Shown here in pieces: positions 19,128 through 33,925 of a stretch of 64,000 nucleotides of DNA. Made by a program: the position numbers and the translations under genes. This stretch comes from Gammaproteobacteria bacterium (GTDB lineage Bacteria > Pseudomonadota > Gammaproteobacteria > Pseudomonadales > Balneatricaceae). The notes beneath the pieces were generated by a model. The model was not told the DNA's origin. It was given only the letters and a program-made list of their open reading frames with translations, and searched no databases. The stretch is from positions 30,436 to 94,435 of the forward strand of contig JASMLZ010000005.1 of assembly GCA_030748435.1 (NCBI GenBank), given 5' to 3'. The first letter of the stretch is position 1; every line of letters starts with the position of its first letter.

Positions 19128-20198
19128 TTAACTCTGGGCGTGGTATTGGGCACTCTGCTCATGCACCGCATCGACAAATATTTTAGCACTTTCAGGATCC
19201 ACAAATTGATGGATACCATGGCCCAGATTAAAAACATGGCCATCATGGGCGCCGAAATCGGCCAATATACGCCCTACCTCAGCTTCAATAACGGGAGCAT
19301 CAGCGTAGAGCACACTGGGATCCATATTGCCCTGTAAGGCCACCTGATCACCAACCTGATCACGGGCATGACCAATTTCTGTAGTCCAGTCCAGACCTAG
19401 GGCATCAGCACCGGTAGCGGCCATACTCTGCAGCCATTGGCCACCGTTTTTGGTAAACATAATCACCGGTACTTGCCGCCCTTCAGCCTGTCTGGTTAAT
19501 CCCTGCACAATGCGCTGCATATAATGTAAAGAGAAGGTCTGATAACAAGGGCCACTAAGTACGCCACCCCAGGTATCAAAGATTTGTACGGCTTGGGCAC
19601 CAGCCGCAATCTGGGCATTAAGATAGGCCGTTACGGCGTCTGCCAATACGGTTAGCACCTGATGCAGCAACGCTGGCGATTTGTACATCATGGCCTTGAT
19701 ATGGCGGAAGTCTTTGGACGAGCCACCCTCAATCATATAGGTAGCCAGAGTCCATGGGCTACCGGAAAAACCAATCAATGGTACATCACCATTAAGCGCG
19801 TTACGAATGGTGCTGACGGCATTCATAACATAGCCCAGATCATCATTCATATCCGGCACAGATAAGGCATCAACATCAGCTTCAGTACGTACTGGGCGTT
19901 CAAATTTGGGGCCTTCGCCAGTCTCAAAATACAATCCCAGACCCATAGCATCGGGTATAGTGAGAATATCGGAAAACAAAATTGCTGCATCCAACTCATA
20001 GCGACGTAATGGCTGCAGGGTCACTTCACAAGCAAAGTCAGCATTTTTACACAAGCTCAAAAAGTCACCTGCATCAGCTCGGGTAGCGCGATACTCAGGC
20101 AGATAGCGGCCGGCTTGGCGCATCATCCATACAGGGGTTACATCAACAGGTTGGCGCAACAAAGCGCGCAGAAAACGATCATTTTTGAGTGCAGTCAT
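19128..20198 (-). CDS. hemE: Uroporphyrinogen decarboxylase HemE
   Basis: HemE removes four carboxyl groups from uroporphyrinogen III to give coproporphyrinogen III. The 356-aa protein has normal length and the signatures [16 protein letters not shown] near the N-terminus, [16 protein letters not shown] with the catalytic Asp, [17 protein letters not shown] and [14 protein letters not shown]. It lies downstream of gltBD on the same strand, the same order as I recall from Pseudomonas. A 68-bp mobile-element remnant now separates it from gltD. Confidence 0.97.
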   Translation of the reverse strand: MTALKNDRFLRALLRQPVDVTPVWMMRQAGRYLPEYRATRADAGDFLSLCKNADFACEVTLQPLRRYELDAAILFSDILTIPDAMGLGLYFETGEGPKFERPVRTEADVDALSVPDMNDDLGYVMNAVSTIRNALNGDVPLIGFSGSPWTLATYMIEGGSSKDFRHIKAMMYKSPALLHQVLTVLADAVTAYLNAQIAAGAQAVQIFDTWGGVLSGPCYQTFSLHYMQRIVQGLTRQAEGRQVPVIMFTKNGGQWLQSMAATGADALGLDWTTEIGHARDQVGDQVALQGNMDPSVLYADAPVIEAEVGRILADFGAHDGHVFNLGHGIHQFVDPESAKIFVDAVHEQSAQYHAQS

Positions 20199-20335
20199 AA
20201 TAACAACAGAAATTGGGTTAACGAGAGGATTTTATCAGGGGCCTATAATATAGGCCCAAGCGGCAAAATTCAAAGACTAAGGTCAAGAGTTTCTCTGTCT
20301 CAGTCATGGCAGAACACCCCCTAGGGTTATATTAA

Positions 20336-20403
20336 CCTAGATTCTGCAGTTGACCGTGCATTCGTCTATTAACATATTGAAAAAGCACTATGCGGCATCT
20401 AGG
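20336..20403. mobile_element. 68-bp miniature inverted-repeat element with 5-bp target duplication
   Basis: The element starts CCTAGATTCTGCAGTTGACCG and ends with the inverse of CCTAGATGCCGCA, and is flanked on both sides by ATTAA (20331-20335 and 20404-20408). Its left ~45 bp match the right end of the 229-bp element at 52907-53135 read in reverse, so it is a short internal-deletion relative of the same family. The right-hand ATTAA copy contains the gltD stop codon (20405-20407), so the insertion landed immediately behind the gltD reading frame. Confidence 0.75.
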
Positions 20404-20404
20404 A

Positions 20405-26372
<5,968 letters not shown>

Positions 26373-26690
26373 GGACATCTCTCTTTCTAACTAGGGAGGT
26401 GGCAAGCTGCACGCTTGCCACCAGCCACTTGGAAGCAAGTGTCTATGACCTGAAAAGGGCGGTATGTTAGCTAAACATCATTGGGATCGATATTAATGAC
26501 GCGACAAGTTAACCATCTAGACACTTGCTGCAATCAAAACTCTGAATCAGCGCTTATAATAAATTTTAATCAAGCAAATGGACGCTAATGGTATATGAAG
26601 AGCCGAATCCATTCAACAAAATAGGCCTATTTAACTCTCTTTAACATAAAATAACTGCCAGTTAAGCGAAGATAACAACATTTGTAAAAG
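26373..26690. other. gltB upstream region
   Basis: About 318 bp between damX and gltB with no gene. It contains the leader hairpin at 26398-26422 just upstream of gltB, and an AT-rich stretch from about 26530 to 26690 next to the damX stop. A gltB promoter should lie here on the minus strand, but I could not identify one with confidence. Confidence 0.5.
26398..26422 (-). promoter_or_regulatory. Stable hairpin in the gltB 5' leader
   Basis: GGTGGCAAG at 26398-26406 and CTTGCCACC at 26414-26422 form a perfect 9-bp stem with a 7-nt loop. In the minus-strand mRNA it ends about 25 nt upstream of the gltB start and shortly before the ribosome-binding site. There is no U-tract, so it is not an intrinsic terminator. 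It may affect translation or mRNA stability. Confidence 0.5.
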
Positions 26691-28271
26691 TTATTCACCA
26701 CCAGCGTTAATTTTATTTACAAGCTGCTGCTGTAATTTAACCACCGACCTGGGCCAGGGCTGCAGATCACGAACCCTTCGCGGTAAGCCAGCGATAGCCT
26801 GATTTGCTTCTGCCTGGGTAACAAAATCACCCACCAGAACAACAAACCAGGGTTCGCCACCACGCTGCAATTGTAATAAGTAATTGGGCAATGTTATCGG
26901 TGACAGCCTCTGTACAAATTGTCGTGCGGTGGCCTCATAGCGCGCCCCCAATACCTGCAAACTATAGTGATTGGGCGGCAGAGACATAAATTGACGTTCT
27001 GCAGGTGCCAGAGCTGCCCAAGGCAACTCTGGTTTTACTGGCAGGACTGAAGCAACAGCCATATCAGTTGCAGGTAAAGGCGATGCACTTATTGTTGCAG
27101 CAACATTTTGCAACTGCTGTTGTAAAACCTGACTTTGCTTCAGCAACTGATTAATTTCCTCTGTTTGCTGTAAGTCCACCAGATCTTCTACCTGTGGCAC
27201 CGTCGTGTTATCAGGGGGCACCTCCTCAGGTTGAAAAGACTGGTATGCTGGCTGTGGGGAAAGGGGCAATGGCGCCAACACAGGCAAAGGCTGACGAGCC
27301 TGCTGGATAACCGGCGCAGTACTGAGCTGGCTCTGAGTTGCATCATTTGGCACCACTGTCACCACCGGGGAGTCAGCAGCAGGTTCAGATGACTGCTGAT
27401 TAAACCACCACACAGTCAACAATGCAGCCACCATCAAGGTAATGGCTGCCATATGCCAAACCGGCAGCCCTGATTTCTCATCCTGCAAATTGCCCTGACG
27501 CAGGGCTTGGCGCAGCAACATATCCAAATAGCCTGGCCTGCCGGTGGCCAGCTTGTGCAGCTGATCCAACTGACTGTCATGCACAGCGGCATCCCCTGGC
27601 AAACCAAGACCGTCCAGTATTTGGCGCAAGAATACACGGCTATCGGGCTGGCTAAATGACGCCAGAGTAAGCTGGTAATATCGCTCTTGACGCAGGTCGG
27701 CAAATAGCGGTGCCTCAAAGCGATCAGCCAGTTCCGGTTCGGCAAACAGAACAATATGAGGGCAAGCATCGGCAGGAGCACTTTGGGGAATCACATTGGC
27801 TAATAGCTCTAACGCGTCGTTTGCCAACCACTGGGCATCATCAATCACCACCAGTAACACTTGATCATGCTCAGCCAAAGATACTGACAAATCCCGTAAC
27901 AGGCTAACAGACTGTTCCATAGAAGCCTGATCAGGCACTTCAACTGGCAGCTCAGACAGCACTTCACGTAACAAATCAGGGGCACCGATAGACTGGTCAG
28001 GGCATAAATGGACCACACAGGTGTCGGCCGGTTGGGCGTTTAGAAACTGTTCCGCAAAAAAACTTTTGCCGGCCCCTAATGGGGCTGTCAGCAACAACAG
28101 ATAATCAGTGAAATGGCTTAAATGCAGCAGTGTATCTAACTGCCGCAAGCGATCCGGAGACTGGTATTCGACACTGGCACATAGTAAATAGTCTGACGCT
28201 TGCTGATTTTGCTGAAAGGCAGCGTAGGCCCCAGCCAGATTTACCTTGGTGGTATGCTGGGCACCTGTCAC
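26691..28271 (-). CDS. damX: DamX-like AAA ATPase with C-terminal SPOR domain
   Basis: Protein of 526 aa (GTG start, 2 nt after the aroB stop). Residues about 40-260 form an ExeA-like AAA domain with Walker A APLGAGKS at 63-70 and Walker B LLVVIDDAQWL near 135. A membrane helix lies at about 280-296, followed by a Pro/Gln-rich periplasmic linker and a SPOR domain (about 440-520; HYSLQVLGARYEATARQFV and PWFVVLVGDFVTQAEANQAI) that binds denuded peptidoglycan at the division septum. The aroK-aroB-damX order is conserved in enterobacteria and pseudomonads. E. coli DamX has a degenerate ATPase region; here the Walker motifs look intact. Confidence 0.88.
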   Translation of the reverse strand: MTGAQHTTKVNLAGAYAAFQQNQQASDYLLCASVEYQSPDRLRQLDTLLHLSHFTDYLLLLTAPLGAGKSFFAEQFLNAQPADTCVVHLCPDQSIGAPDLLREVLSELPVEVPDQASMEQSVSLLRDLSVSLAEHDQVLLVVIDDAQWLANDALELLANVIPQSAPADACPHIVLFAEPELADRFEAPLFADLRQERYYQLTLASFSQPDSRVFLRQILDGLGLPGDAAVHDSQLDQLHKLATGRPGYLDMLLRQALRQGNLQDEKSGLPVWHMAAITLMVAALLTVWWFNQQSSEPAADSPVVTVVPNDATQSQLSTAPVIQQARQPLPVLAPLPLSPQPAYQSFQPEEVPPDNTTVPQVEDLVDLQQTEEINQLLKQSQVLQQQLQNVAATISASPLPATDMAVASVLPVKPELPWAALAPAERQFMSLPPNHYSLQVLGARYEATARQFVQRLSPITLPNYLLQLQRGGEPWFVVLVGDFVTQAEANQAIAGLPRRVRDLQPWPRSVVKLQQQLVNKINAGGE

Positions 28272-28273
28272 TG

Positions 28274-29368
28274 TTAATTTACTCGATGGGCTTGCAGCGT
28301 TTGCTGCAATAACGGTGCCGCAATATCACTGGTGACTAGAGCATCACCCAAATGCTGCATAAGCACCAAGCGTAAACGGCCATCAGTGATTTTTTTATCC
28401 ACCGCCATATGAGTCATAAAATCATCCTCTGTCATATCCTCTGGCGCCTCCACAGGCAACTTGGCCTGCCGCAACAAATCCACAATGCGCCCAACACTTG
28501 ACTTATCCAGCCAGCCCAGACGCCAGGATAAGTCAGCAGCCATCACCATGCCTGCCGCCACAGCCTCACCATGTAGCCAATTACCATAGCCCTGTTGCGT
28601 TTCAATAGCATGGCCAAAGGTGTGCCCCAGATTCAACAGCGCTCGGCAGCCCTTTTCCCGTTCATCGGCAGCCACAATATCCGCTTTCATCTGACAGGAA
28701 CGGTAAATAGCATATGCCAGTTGTTCCTGCTGTAACACCAACAGCTGATCAATATTTTGCTCTTGCCAGGTAAAAAAGTCCGCATCACCCAACAAACCAT
28801 ACTTGATCACTTCGGCCAGACCGGCACTGAGTTCCCGCTGGGGCAAAGTTGTCAGACTGTCAGTATCAATCAACACACACTGAGGCTGATAAAATGCTCC
28901 AATCATATTCTTGCCTAGCGAGTGGTTGACTCCGGTTTTACCACCAACCGAAGAGTCAACCTGCGACAGTAAGGTCGTAGGTATCTGAATAAAATTGACC
29001 CCACGCTGATAAGAAGCAGCGGCAAAGCCTGTCATATCACCAATAACGCCACCCCCTAAAGCAATTAAGGTGGTAGTACGATTATGGCGCGAGGCCAATA
29101 ATTGATCGAAAATCAGATTGACCGTATCCAGAGTCTTATAGGCTTCACCATCAGGCAATACCAGACTTTCTGCCTGCAGGCCGTGTAGGGAATCCATAAC
29201 CTGAGACAAGTAAAGAGGGGCAATAGTGGCATTGGTTACCACTAATACCTGCTGACCCTGTATATGTTGGCGCAATAAACTCTGCTGCGCCAACAAGCCC
29301 GCACCTATGTAAATAGGATAACTTCGCTCACCCAAATCAACATGCAAAGTTGTGGTTACGTCAGTCAC
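28274..29368 (-). CDS. aroB: 3-dehydroquinate synthase AroB
   Basis: Second enzyme of the shikimate pathway, converting DAHP to 3-dehydroquinate with NAD and a metal ion. The 364-aa protein has the family's NAD-binding [34 protein letters not shown], the metal ligands in [15 protein letters not shown] [11 protein letters not shown] and in [12 protein letters not shown], and GEAVAAGM. It lies 21 nt after aroK and 2 nt before damX in the conserved aroKB-damX unit. Confidence 0.97.
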   Translation of the reverse strand: MTDVTTTLHVDLGERSYPIYIGAGLLAQQSLLRQHIQGQQVLVVTNATIAPLYLSQVMDSLHGLQAESLVLPDGEAYKTLDTVNLIFDQLLASRHNRTTTLIALGGGVIGDMTGFAAASYQRGVNFIQIPTTLLSQVDSSVGGKTGVNHSLGKNMIGAFYQPQCVLIDTDSLTTLPQRELSAGLAEVIKYGLLGDADFFTWQEQNIDQLLVLQQEQLAYAIYRSCQMKADIVAADEREKGCRALLNLGHTFGHAIETQQGYGNWLHGEAVAAGMVMAADLSWRLGWLDKSSVGRIVDLLRQAKLPVEAPEDMTEDDFMTHMAVDKKITDGRLRLVLMQHLGDALVTSDIAAPLLQQTLQAHRVN

Positions 29369-29389
29369 TAAGAGGCTCTCATATTGGAT

Positions 29390-29905
29390 TTACAAAGAAC
29401 GCAGAGCATCAATCTGCTTGATAATATCAGCTGCCAGAGTCCGTGGGTTCTGGGTGCCGGTTGCCACGGTGATATCCGCCACCTCTTCATATAAAGGATG
29501 ACGACCATCGAATAGCTCTTCCAGTATCTGGCGCGGATTTTCATTTTGCAAAAGAGGACGGTTCTTGTCTTTTACCGTACGCTCAACCTGTTGATCAACC
29601 GTTGCATACAGATAAATTACCGTACCACGAGCAGACAAGTGTTGACGATTTTCCGGCGTGGCTACAGCGCCACCACCAGTAGCCATAACAATATCCCGTT
29701 GCTGGCTCAGCTCAGCAATAATATTGGCTTCGCGTTTGCGAAACCCAGCCTCGCCTTCAACATCAAAAATCCATGGAATATCAGCACCGGAACGTTCTTC
29801 AATTTCACGGTCTGTGTCGACAAACTTCAATTTTAATTCACGTGCCAACTGACGACCGATAGTGCTTTTACCTGCCCCCATTGGGCCAACCAAAAATATA
29901 TTCAC
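29390..29905 (-). CDS. aroK: Shikimate kinase AroK
   Basis: Phosphorylates shikimate at the 3-hydroxyl with ATP. Full length (171 aa) with Walker [10 protein letters not shown] at 7-15, the shikimate-binding [17 protein letters not shown], the ATGGGAVA loop and the lid region VKDKNRPLL. In relatives it follows pilQ/hofQ directly; here a gap of ~395 bp holding a repeat element separates it from hofQ, so it may have its own promoter. Confidence 0.97.
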   Translation of the reverse strand: MNIFLVGPMGAGKSTIGRQLARELKLKFVDTDREIEERSGADIPWIFDVEGEAGFRKREANIIAELSQQRDIVMATGGGAVATPENRQHLSARGTVIYLYATVDQQVERTVKDKNRPLLQNENPRQILEELFDGRHPLYEEVADITVATGTQNPRTLAADIIKQIDALRSL

Positions 29906-30300
29906 AGCAAGAATCCATTAGTTCGGAAAATGAACCTCTGCAACCCACCTGACTTTGTAGCCAGTTAGATCGCCCCATCACCCGCTTGCCTAAAGCCATA
30001 TGACCAGAGCTTTTACAACAGGCATGAGTGGGTATACACAAGTGTACTTTTATGACCACCAGCATATTCTATCAGCTACCCCAAAGGGCCCCACTAATAA
30101 TGCTTGTAAAAGTCACTAAAAAAGTAACCTCCAATATGAGGACGAAGCATAACAAATTCAACCAGCAAGGCGATAGTCATGGCACCTAATTTCAATATAT
30201 TATTCTAAAAACCTCAGCTGAACACAGGATTTAGCAAGCTATAAGCAACCAACTGAGGTTGCCAGGATTAGGCAAGCAAATAAGCTCCCAACGTTGGCAT
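29906..30300. other. hofQ-aroK intergenic region
   Basis: About 395 bp with no supported gene. The part next to hofQ holds the 63-bp repeat copy at 30204-30266. The remainder is unremarkable apart from AT-rich stretches suited to an aroK promoter on the minus strand; I did not find a convincing -35/-10 pair. Confidence 0.45.
30204..30266. repeat. Interspersed repeat, subfamily 2, short two-ended copy B
   Basis: The left end TCTAAAAACCTCAGCTGAAC and the right end CCAACTGAGGTTGCCAGG are imperfect inverted repeats enclosing about 25 bp. The flanks are ATTAT and ATTAG, a 4-of-5 match consistent with a decayed 5-bp target duplication. The left ~30 bp match copy D at 38061 (TCTAAAAACCTCAG, TGAACACAG and ATTT shared). 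It can fold into a hairpin between hofQ and aroK. Confidence 0.65.
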
Positions 30301-31554
30301 TTAAAGATTAACCACCCTTGGGGTCACAAATACCAGCAATTCAAACCGTTGGAATTGCTGGGCACGCTCATTCAACCAACTACCCAGCACTGGCAAAGAC
30401 ATCCATGCGGGATTATGCAATAACCGCTGTAACTGTTGTTCATAAAGTGCCCCACCCAAAACCAGTGTTTGGCCGACTCCCAAACGCACTTTGGTGCGCA
30501 AACGATGAGTATTCAGAGCCAGCTCCCCATTAGCCAATAATTCACCCACCGAATCTTGCACCACAGACAAATCCAACTCCACTTGCTGGTCTGGCAGTAC
30601 TCGGGGAGTGACTGTTAATCCCAACACTGCCTGTTTCCATTGTCGGCTTTGACTACCATCATGCTGCATCACATAAGGCACTTCCTGACCAGTCTCAATC
30701 AGCCCTTGTTGTCCTTCCTGCACCACCACCTGAGGCTGAGCCAAAGTCAATACCTGACCACTGGCCTCCATCGCCGCCAGCTCCAGATTGAGTAGAATAT
30801 GACTAGCTACTAGTCCCATCTGCAAGGAGGACAAGCCATCCGTACCTGACATATTTAGCTGTGTGGCAACCTCTGGCGCCATAATATGATTACCCAGCTG
30901 CAAGCCCAACCCTTGCCGCAAACTACTACCTACATCACTGGTGGCAATAGCTATACGCGCTTCTATATGCACTTGTTGTAACGGCTTATCCAGACTATTA
31001 ATAACTGCCAGCAGAGGCTCTATCTGGGATGCTGGCACCCTTAGAAACAAGCTTTGGCTGCGCCTGTCAGCCACCAGTTGGCCACCTGCCAATAAACTGG
31101 CATCAGCGCGCAACTGTTGCGCTATCGGCTCGGCCTCAGCAAAACGCAAGGGCACGGTCACAAACTGCAAATTGTCAACTACGACGGCCTGCTGGGCTGT
31201 TACCAGCAAACTGTCGGCCTCCTGCCAGTCATGTAGCCGTGAACTTTGCGGATGGTTACTGGCATGCCAATAGCAATTAGCCGCAACAGACTGGCACAGC
31301 ATATGCAACGCTTCGCGTGCTGGCAGTTGCTGCAAGCGCACATGCACTGGAGCTTGCAAGTCACCCTGCATTACCAGATTAACATGGGCCGCAGTCGCCA
31401 AGCGCATAAACATCTGCTGCACGGGGATATGCATAGCTTCCATCTCAACCTGATCCGCCATAGTGGGCCAGCCAGAAAATGTTACAACCAAACCCAAATA
31501 CAACCTTATTAATACTCTCTGAGGCCATTTCTTATTGCATATAACTTGCATCAA
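30301..31554 (-). CDS. hofQ: Short outer-membrane secretin, HofQ/PilQ-like
   Basis: Protein of 417 aa with a signal peptide (cleavage after about residue 33, near TMADQ), a small secretin/TonB N-terminal-like region (VEMEAMHIPVQQMFMRLA), one N-domain (VPLRFAEAEPIAQQL...) and the C-terminal secretin channel (TLAQPQVVVQEGQQGLIETGQEVPY; VTPRVLPDQQVELDLSV; LVLGGALYEQQ; PVLGSW; ELLVFVTPRVV). It is close in length to E. coli HofQ (412 aa) and far shorter than the ~700-aa PilQ, lacking AMIN domains. It is the last gene of hofM-N-(O+P)-Q. HofQ-type secretins are linked to DNA uptake rather than twitching. Confidence 0.85.
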   Translation of the reverse strand: MMQVICNKKWPQRVLIRLYLGLVVTFSGWPTMADQVEMEAMHIPVQQMFMRLATAAHVNLVMQGDLQAPVHVRLQQLPAREALHMLCQSVAANCYWHASNHPQSSRLHDWQEADSLLVTAQQAVVVDNLQFVTVPLRFAEAEPIAQQLRADASLLAGGQLVADRRSQSLFLRVPASQIEPLLAVINSLDKPLQQVHIEARIAIATSDVGSSLRQGLGLQLGNHIMAPEVATQLNMSGTDGLSSLQMGLVASHILLNLELAAMEASGQVLTLAQPQVVVQEGQQGLIETGQEVPYVMQHDGSQSRQWKQAVLGLTVTPRVLPDQQVELDLSVVQDSVGELLANGELALNTHRLRTKVRLGVGQTLVLGGALYEQQLQRLLHNPAWMSLPVLGSWLNERAQQFQRFELLVFVTPRVVNL

Positions 31555-31595
31555 TATCTCTCCCTAGATTATTGGCGACAATATTTAAGTTGGGC

Positions 31596-32354
31596 TCAAT
31601 TGGTCAGCACCCAGTGCTGGCCTCCCTGTTGCAGATGCAGACCAGCAGGGGCAATATGCACAAGTTTCCAGCCCTGCCAAACCTCACCCTGACGCACAAA
31701 CCAAATATTCGGGCCTTGCTCACTATCTATTGCCTCGCCCAACCATGCTCCTAAACCTTGCTGATCTGCTACATAGCCAAGGTAGCGCCAAGCAGGACGA
31801 GTGACAGGCAAATCCCCTGCGGTGGCCACAGCGCTTATCGGGACAGGGGGGATCTGTCGCTGCCAAATATCAACCTCAAAAGCGCCATCAGATGCAGGCA
31901 ACAATGCCAAGGCACCAGTCTCCTGAGGCAACTCCCACCGCAAACCAAGACGCCAGATTTGCCCTTCGGGCTGCATGGACAAGCCTTGTAACTGCCAACC
32001 CGGCCATATGGGAAGCTCCCTCAGTAAAGACAAGTTTATGGGCCTCAAAGTCAAGTCCATGGTTAGCCAATCAGCCTCATAATCGCTGCTCAACTCTTGT
32101 GCCTTATGAGCAAAATGCAGCAGCAGGCGCTGATGCAAGGCATGCGCATCAAGCACAGGAAAAACCGCCTTCCGGGCATGAGACTTGTCCTGCATAACCC
32201 CGGCCGGATTTATTGCGGCCAAGGCGCTAATATCATTATCAAGCCATGGCACTTGACGCCATATCAGAGCCAAGGTCAGCAACAACAGGCAACTTCCCAT
32301 CAATACCAGCACAACACCAGTCCGCAACCAAAAAGGAATACCTGACATTGTCAT
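31596..32354 (-). CDS. HofO-HofP fusion, PilO/PilP-like secretin assembly protein
   Basis: The start is the ATG at 32354, whose ATGA overlaps the hofN stop; upstream frame extension is within hofN. The 252-aa protein has one membrane helix near the N-terminus (about 8-30). A PilO/HofO-like middle part contains NLSLLRELPIWPGWQLQ and WRLGLRWELPQ. The C-terminal ~75 residues resemble HofP/PilP: WRYLGYVADQQ, IWFVRQGEVWQGWKLVHI and LHLQQGGQHWVL, compared with recalled E. coli HofP (WRYQGMVG, NGWTIQQL). In E. coli these are two genes; here one frame spans both and no separate hofP or hofO exists in the operon. The fusion is inferred from motif likeness only. Confidence 0.65.
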   Translation of the reverse strand: MTMSGIPFWLRTGVVLVLMGSCLLLLTLALIWRQVPWLDNDISALAAINPAGVMQDKSHARKAVFPVLDAHALHQRLLLHFAHKAQELSSDYEADWLTMDLTLRPINLSLLRELPIWPGWQLQGLSMQPEGQIWRLGLRWELPQETGALALLPASDGAFEVDIWQRQIPPVPISAVATAGDLPVTRPAWRYLGYVADQQGLGAWLGEAIDSEQGPNIWFVRQGEVWQGWKLVHIAPAGLHLQQGGQHWVLTN

Positions 32355-32923
32355 AGGGATAAACCCACCTCTATTTGCCAAACTTTTTTGCCTTCCTCCA
32401 AACCGACTTGCGCCACGCCTAGCAAGCGTCCACCCGCTGGCAACCACTGGCCAGATTGCAAATAATCCCAACCCTTGGCAACCGTCAATTGGGCCGTCAA
32501 ACCTTGCTGCTCTAATTGCACCAGCTTCACCTGAGCATCAATATTGCTTGCTACCTGTTGTACCCATAGTAAATAGGTTAAGGGAACCTTACTCTGTTGG
32601 CGCTCCCTATGCCAAGCCGCCATAGCAGCCTGTTTATACAACCATGCGGAGTGCATATAAGCGGTCTCTGTATGCTGTCGCTGCACCTTGGTAGCATGTG
32701 TATGTAAGGCTCGCTGCAACACAACCAATTGCTGCTGGCGCTGCCAGTGCAAGCCATATAGGCCTACCAATACGGACAGTGCCACAACCACCAGTAAACT
32801 CCCTACGGCGATCAAACAGCGCCTTTGCCTTGTCACATACTCCAAACGCCATGGCAGTAGATTTTGTTGCTGATAAAGGCTTGGCAAAAGTGGCCGGTGG
32901 CGGTGTTGATATAGATCTTGCAT
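32351..32923 (-). CDS. hofN: HofN/PilN-like inner-membrane assembly protein
   Basis: Protein of 190 aa with NLLPWRLEY at about residues 21-29, the conserved cytoplasmic motif by which PilN docks on PilM, then one membrane helix (about 36-58), a coiled-coil stretch and a small periplasmic alpha/beta domain. It begins 6 nt after hofM and overlaps the next gene by 4 nt, so the operon is tightly coupled. Sequence identity to classical PilN appears low beyond the motif. Confidence 0.8.
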   Translation of the reverse strand: MQDLYQHRHRPLLPSLYQQQNLLPWRLEYVTRQRRCLIAVGSLLVVVALSVLVGLYGLHWQRQQQLVVLQRALHTHATKVQRQHTETAYMHSAWLYKQAAMAAWHRERQQSKVPLTYLLWVQQVASNIDAQVKLVQLEQQGLTAQLTVAKGWDYLQSGQWLPAGGRLLGVAQVGLEEGKKVWQIEVGLSL

Positions 32924-32929
32924 AGCCCT

Positions 32930-33784
32930 TCAGCCTATCAACCTTAAACTGCGATAGTCTGCCCGACCTGTTGCCAAACATAAGCGCTGCTTCAAGGTCA
33001 AAGGGGACATGTTATGCCAAGCCACCTGAGGACGGCCCCGCACGCCTGGCATATAGGCCAAATGCCAGGCCAGCAACATGTCACTAGGCAAATCAGCCAC
33101 CTGCCAGCGCCACATGGTCCCTGTTACCGGCCAGTTGACCGAGTTATGGTGGCACCATAAATAATGCTCTGCTGAAGAAGGCAAATCAGCCAGTTGGCAA
33201 ATATGCAAGCCACCCTGATCGACAAATAGACCCTGCTTATCATCCAGCCAACTGACCATTGAGAGTAACTGCCGCAGGCGCCACGGCCAAACTTTGAAAA
33301 TACTGGTGACATCGGTTTCAAGACCAATGCGCAGGGGCTTGTCGATAACACTTTGCAAGCTGTTTACACAACTCAGAACGGGTTCCAAAGGCTGACAGGG
33401 AGTACTAACCAAAAGGCCGGTTTGGGGGGCAATAGGCAGGGCATCAAGATAAATTTGCGCAGGTGCCAACTGCCAATAAGCAGCCGCCTGCCGCTGCCAC
33501 CTAACCGGACCACCAACAGGCAAGGGCTGAAAGGCACAATGGGCATAAGGCAATCCAATATTAACCGCCAGTTCAGTTACCCTGCCCAATGCTTGCAGGC
33601 AGGTAACAACGGGCTGCAAGAAGCCAGCTGGTATGGCCGGATAAGTCAGGTCCGGGTCGGCTTGCAGGCGCCAGTATGCATGCACTCGCATACGCCCCCA
33701 GCGCCGTTGTAATAGCACAGCCTGAGACCCCTGAACGCCCATATAAAGACCCAAAGACCAGCCTTCATCAGATATTTTTCCCAT
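32930..33784 (-). CDS. hofM: HofM/PilM-like actin-fold assembly protein
   Basis: The start at 33784 is set by a strong AAGGAGGT ribosome-binding site 9 nt upstream (33794-33801), giving 284 aa. The N-terminus (WSLGLYMGVQGSQAVLLQRR) fits the beta-strand pattern of the actin/FtsA-like fold of PilM, and the middle DKPLRIGLETDVTSIFKVW recalls the PilM segment where the protein becomes aware of its partner. The protein is shorter than PilM (~354 aa) and close to HofM (~259 aa); typical nucleotide-binding motifs are weak. It is first in the operon and divergent from mrcA, as in E. coli. Confidence 0.75.
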   Translation of the reverse strand: MGKISDEGWSLGLYMGVQGSQAVLLQRRWGRMRVHAYWRLQADPDLTYPAIPAGFLQPVVTCLQALGRVTELAVNIGLPYAHCAFQPLPVGGPVRWQRQAAAYWQLAPAQIYLDALPIAPQTGLLVSTPCQPLEPVLSCVNSLQSVIDKPLRIGLETDVTSIFKVWPWRLRQLLSMVSWLDDKQGLFVDQGGLHICQLADLPSSAEHYLWCHHNSVNWPVTGTMWRWQVADLPSDMLLAWHLAYMPGVRGRPQVAWHNMSPLTLKQRLCLATGRADYRSLRLIG

Positions 33785-33925
33785 GCCCTTGATACCTCCT
33801 TGTATCATTTGCAAAGCTTAAAAAAATTCAACCGAAGCAGCAATTCCCTTTCAGCTCTGGTCAAACCAAATAAATCTTATATAATTTGCTACCTATTTTC
33901 TTGTTGGCAACACACTAAGCATAGC

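Noticed and set aside
33800..33925. 42-residue N-terminal extension of MrcA
   Set aside because: It runs through the divergent promoter region and overlaps hofM signals; the ATG at 33926 gives the expected membrane anchor directly.
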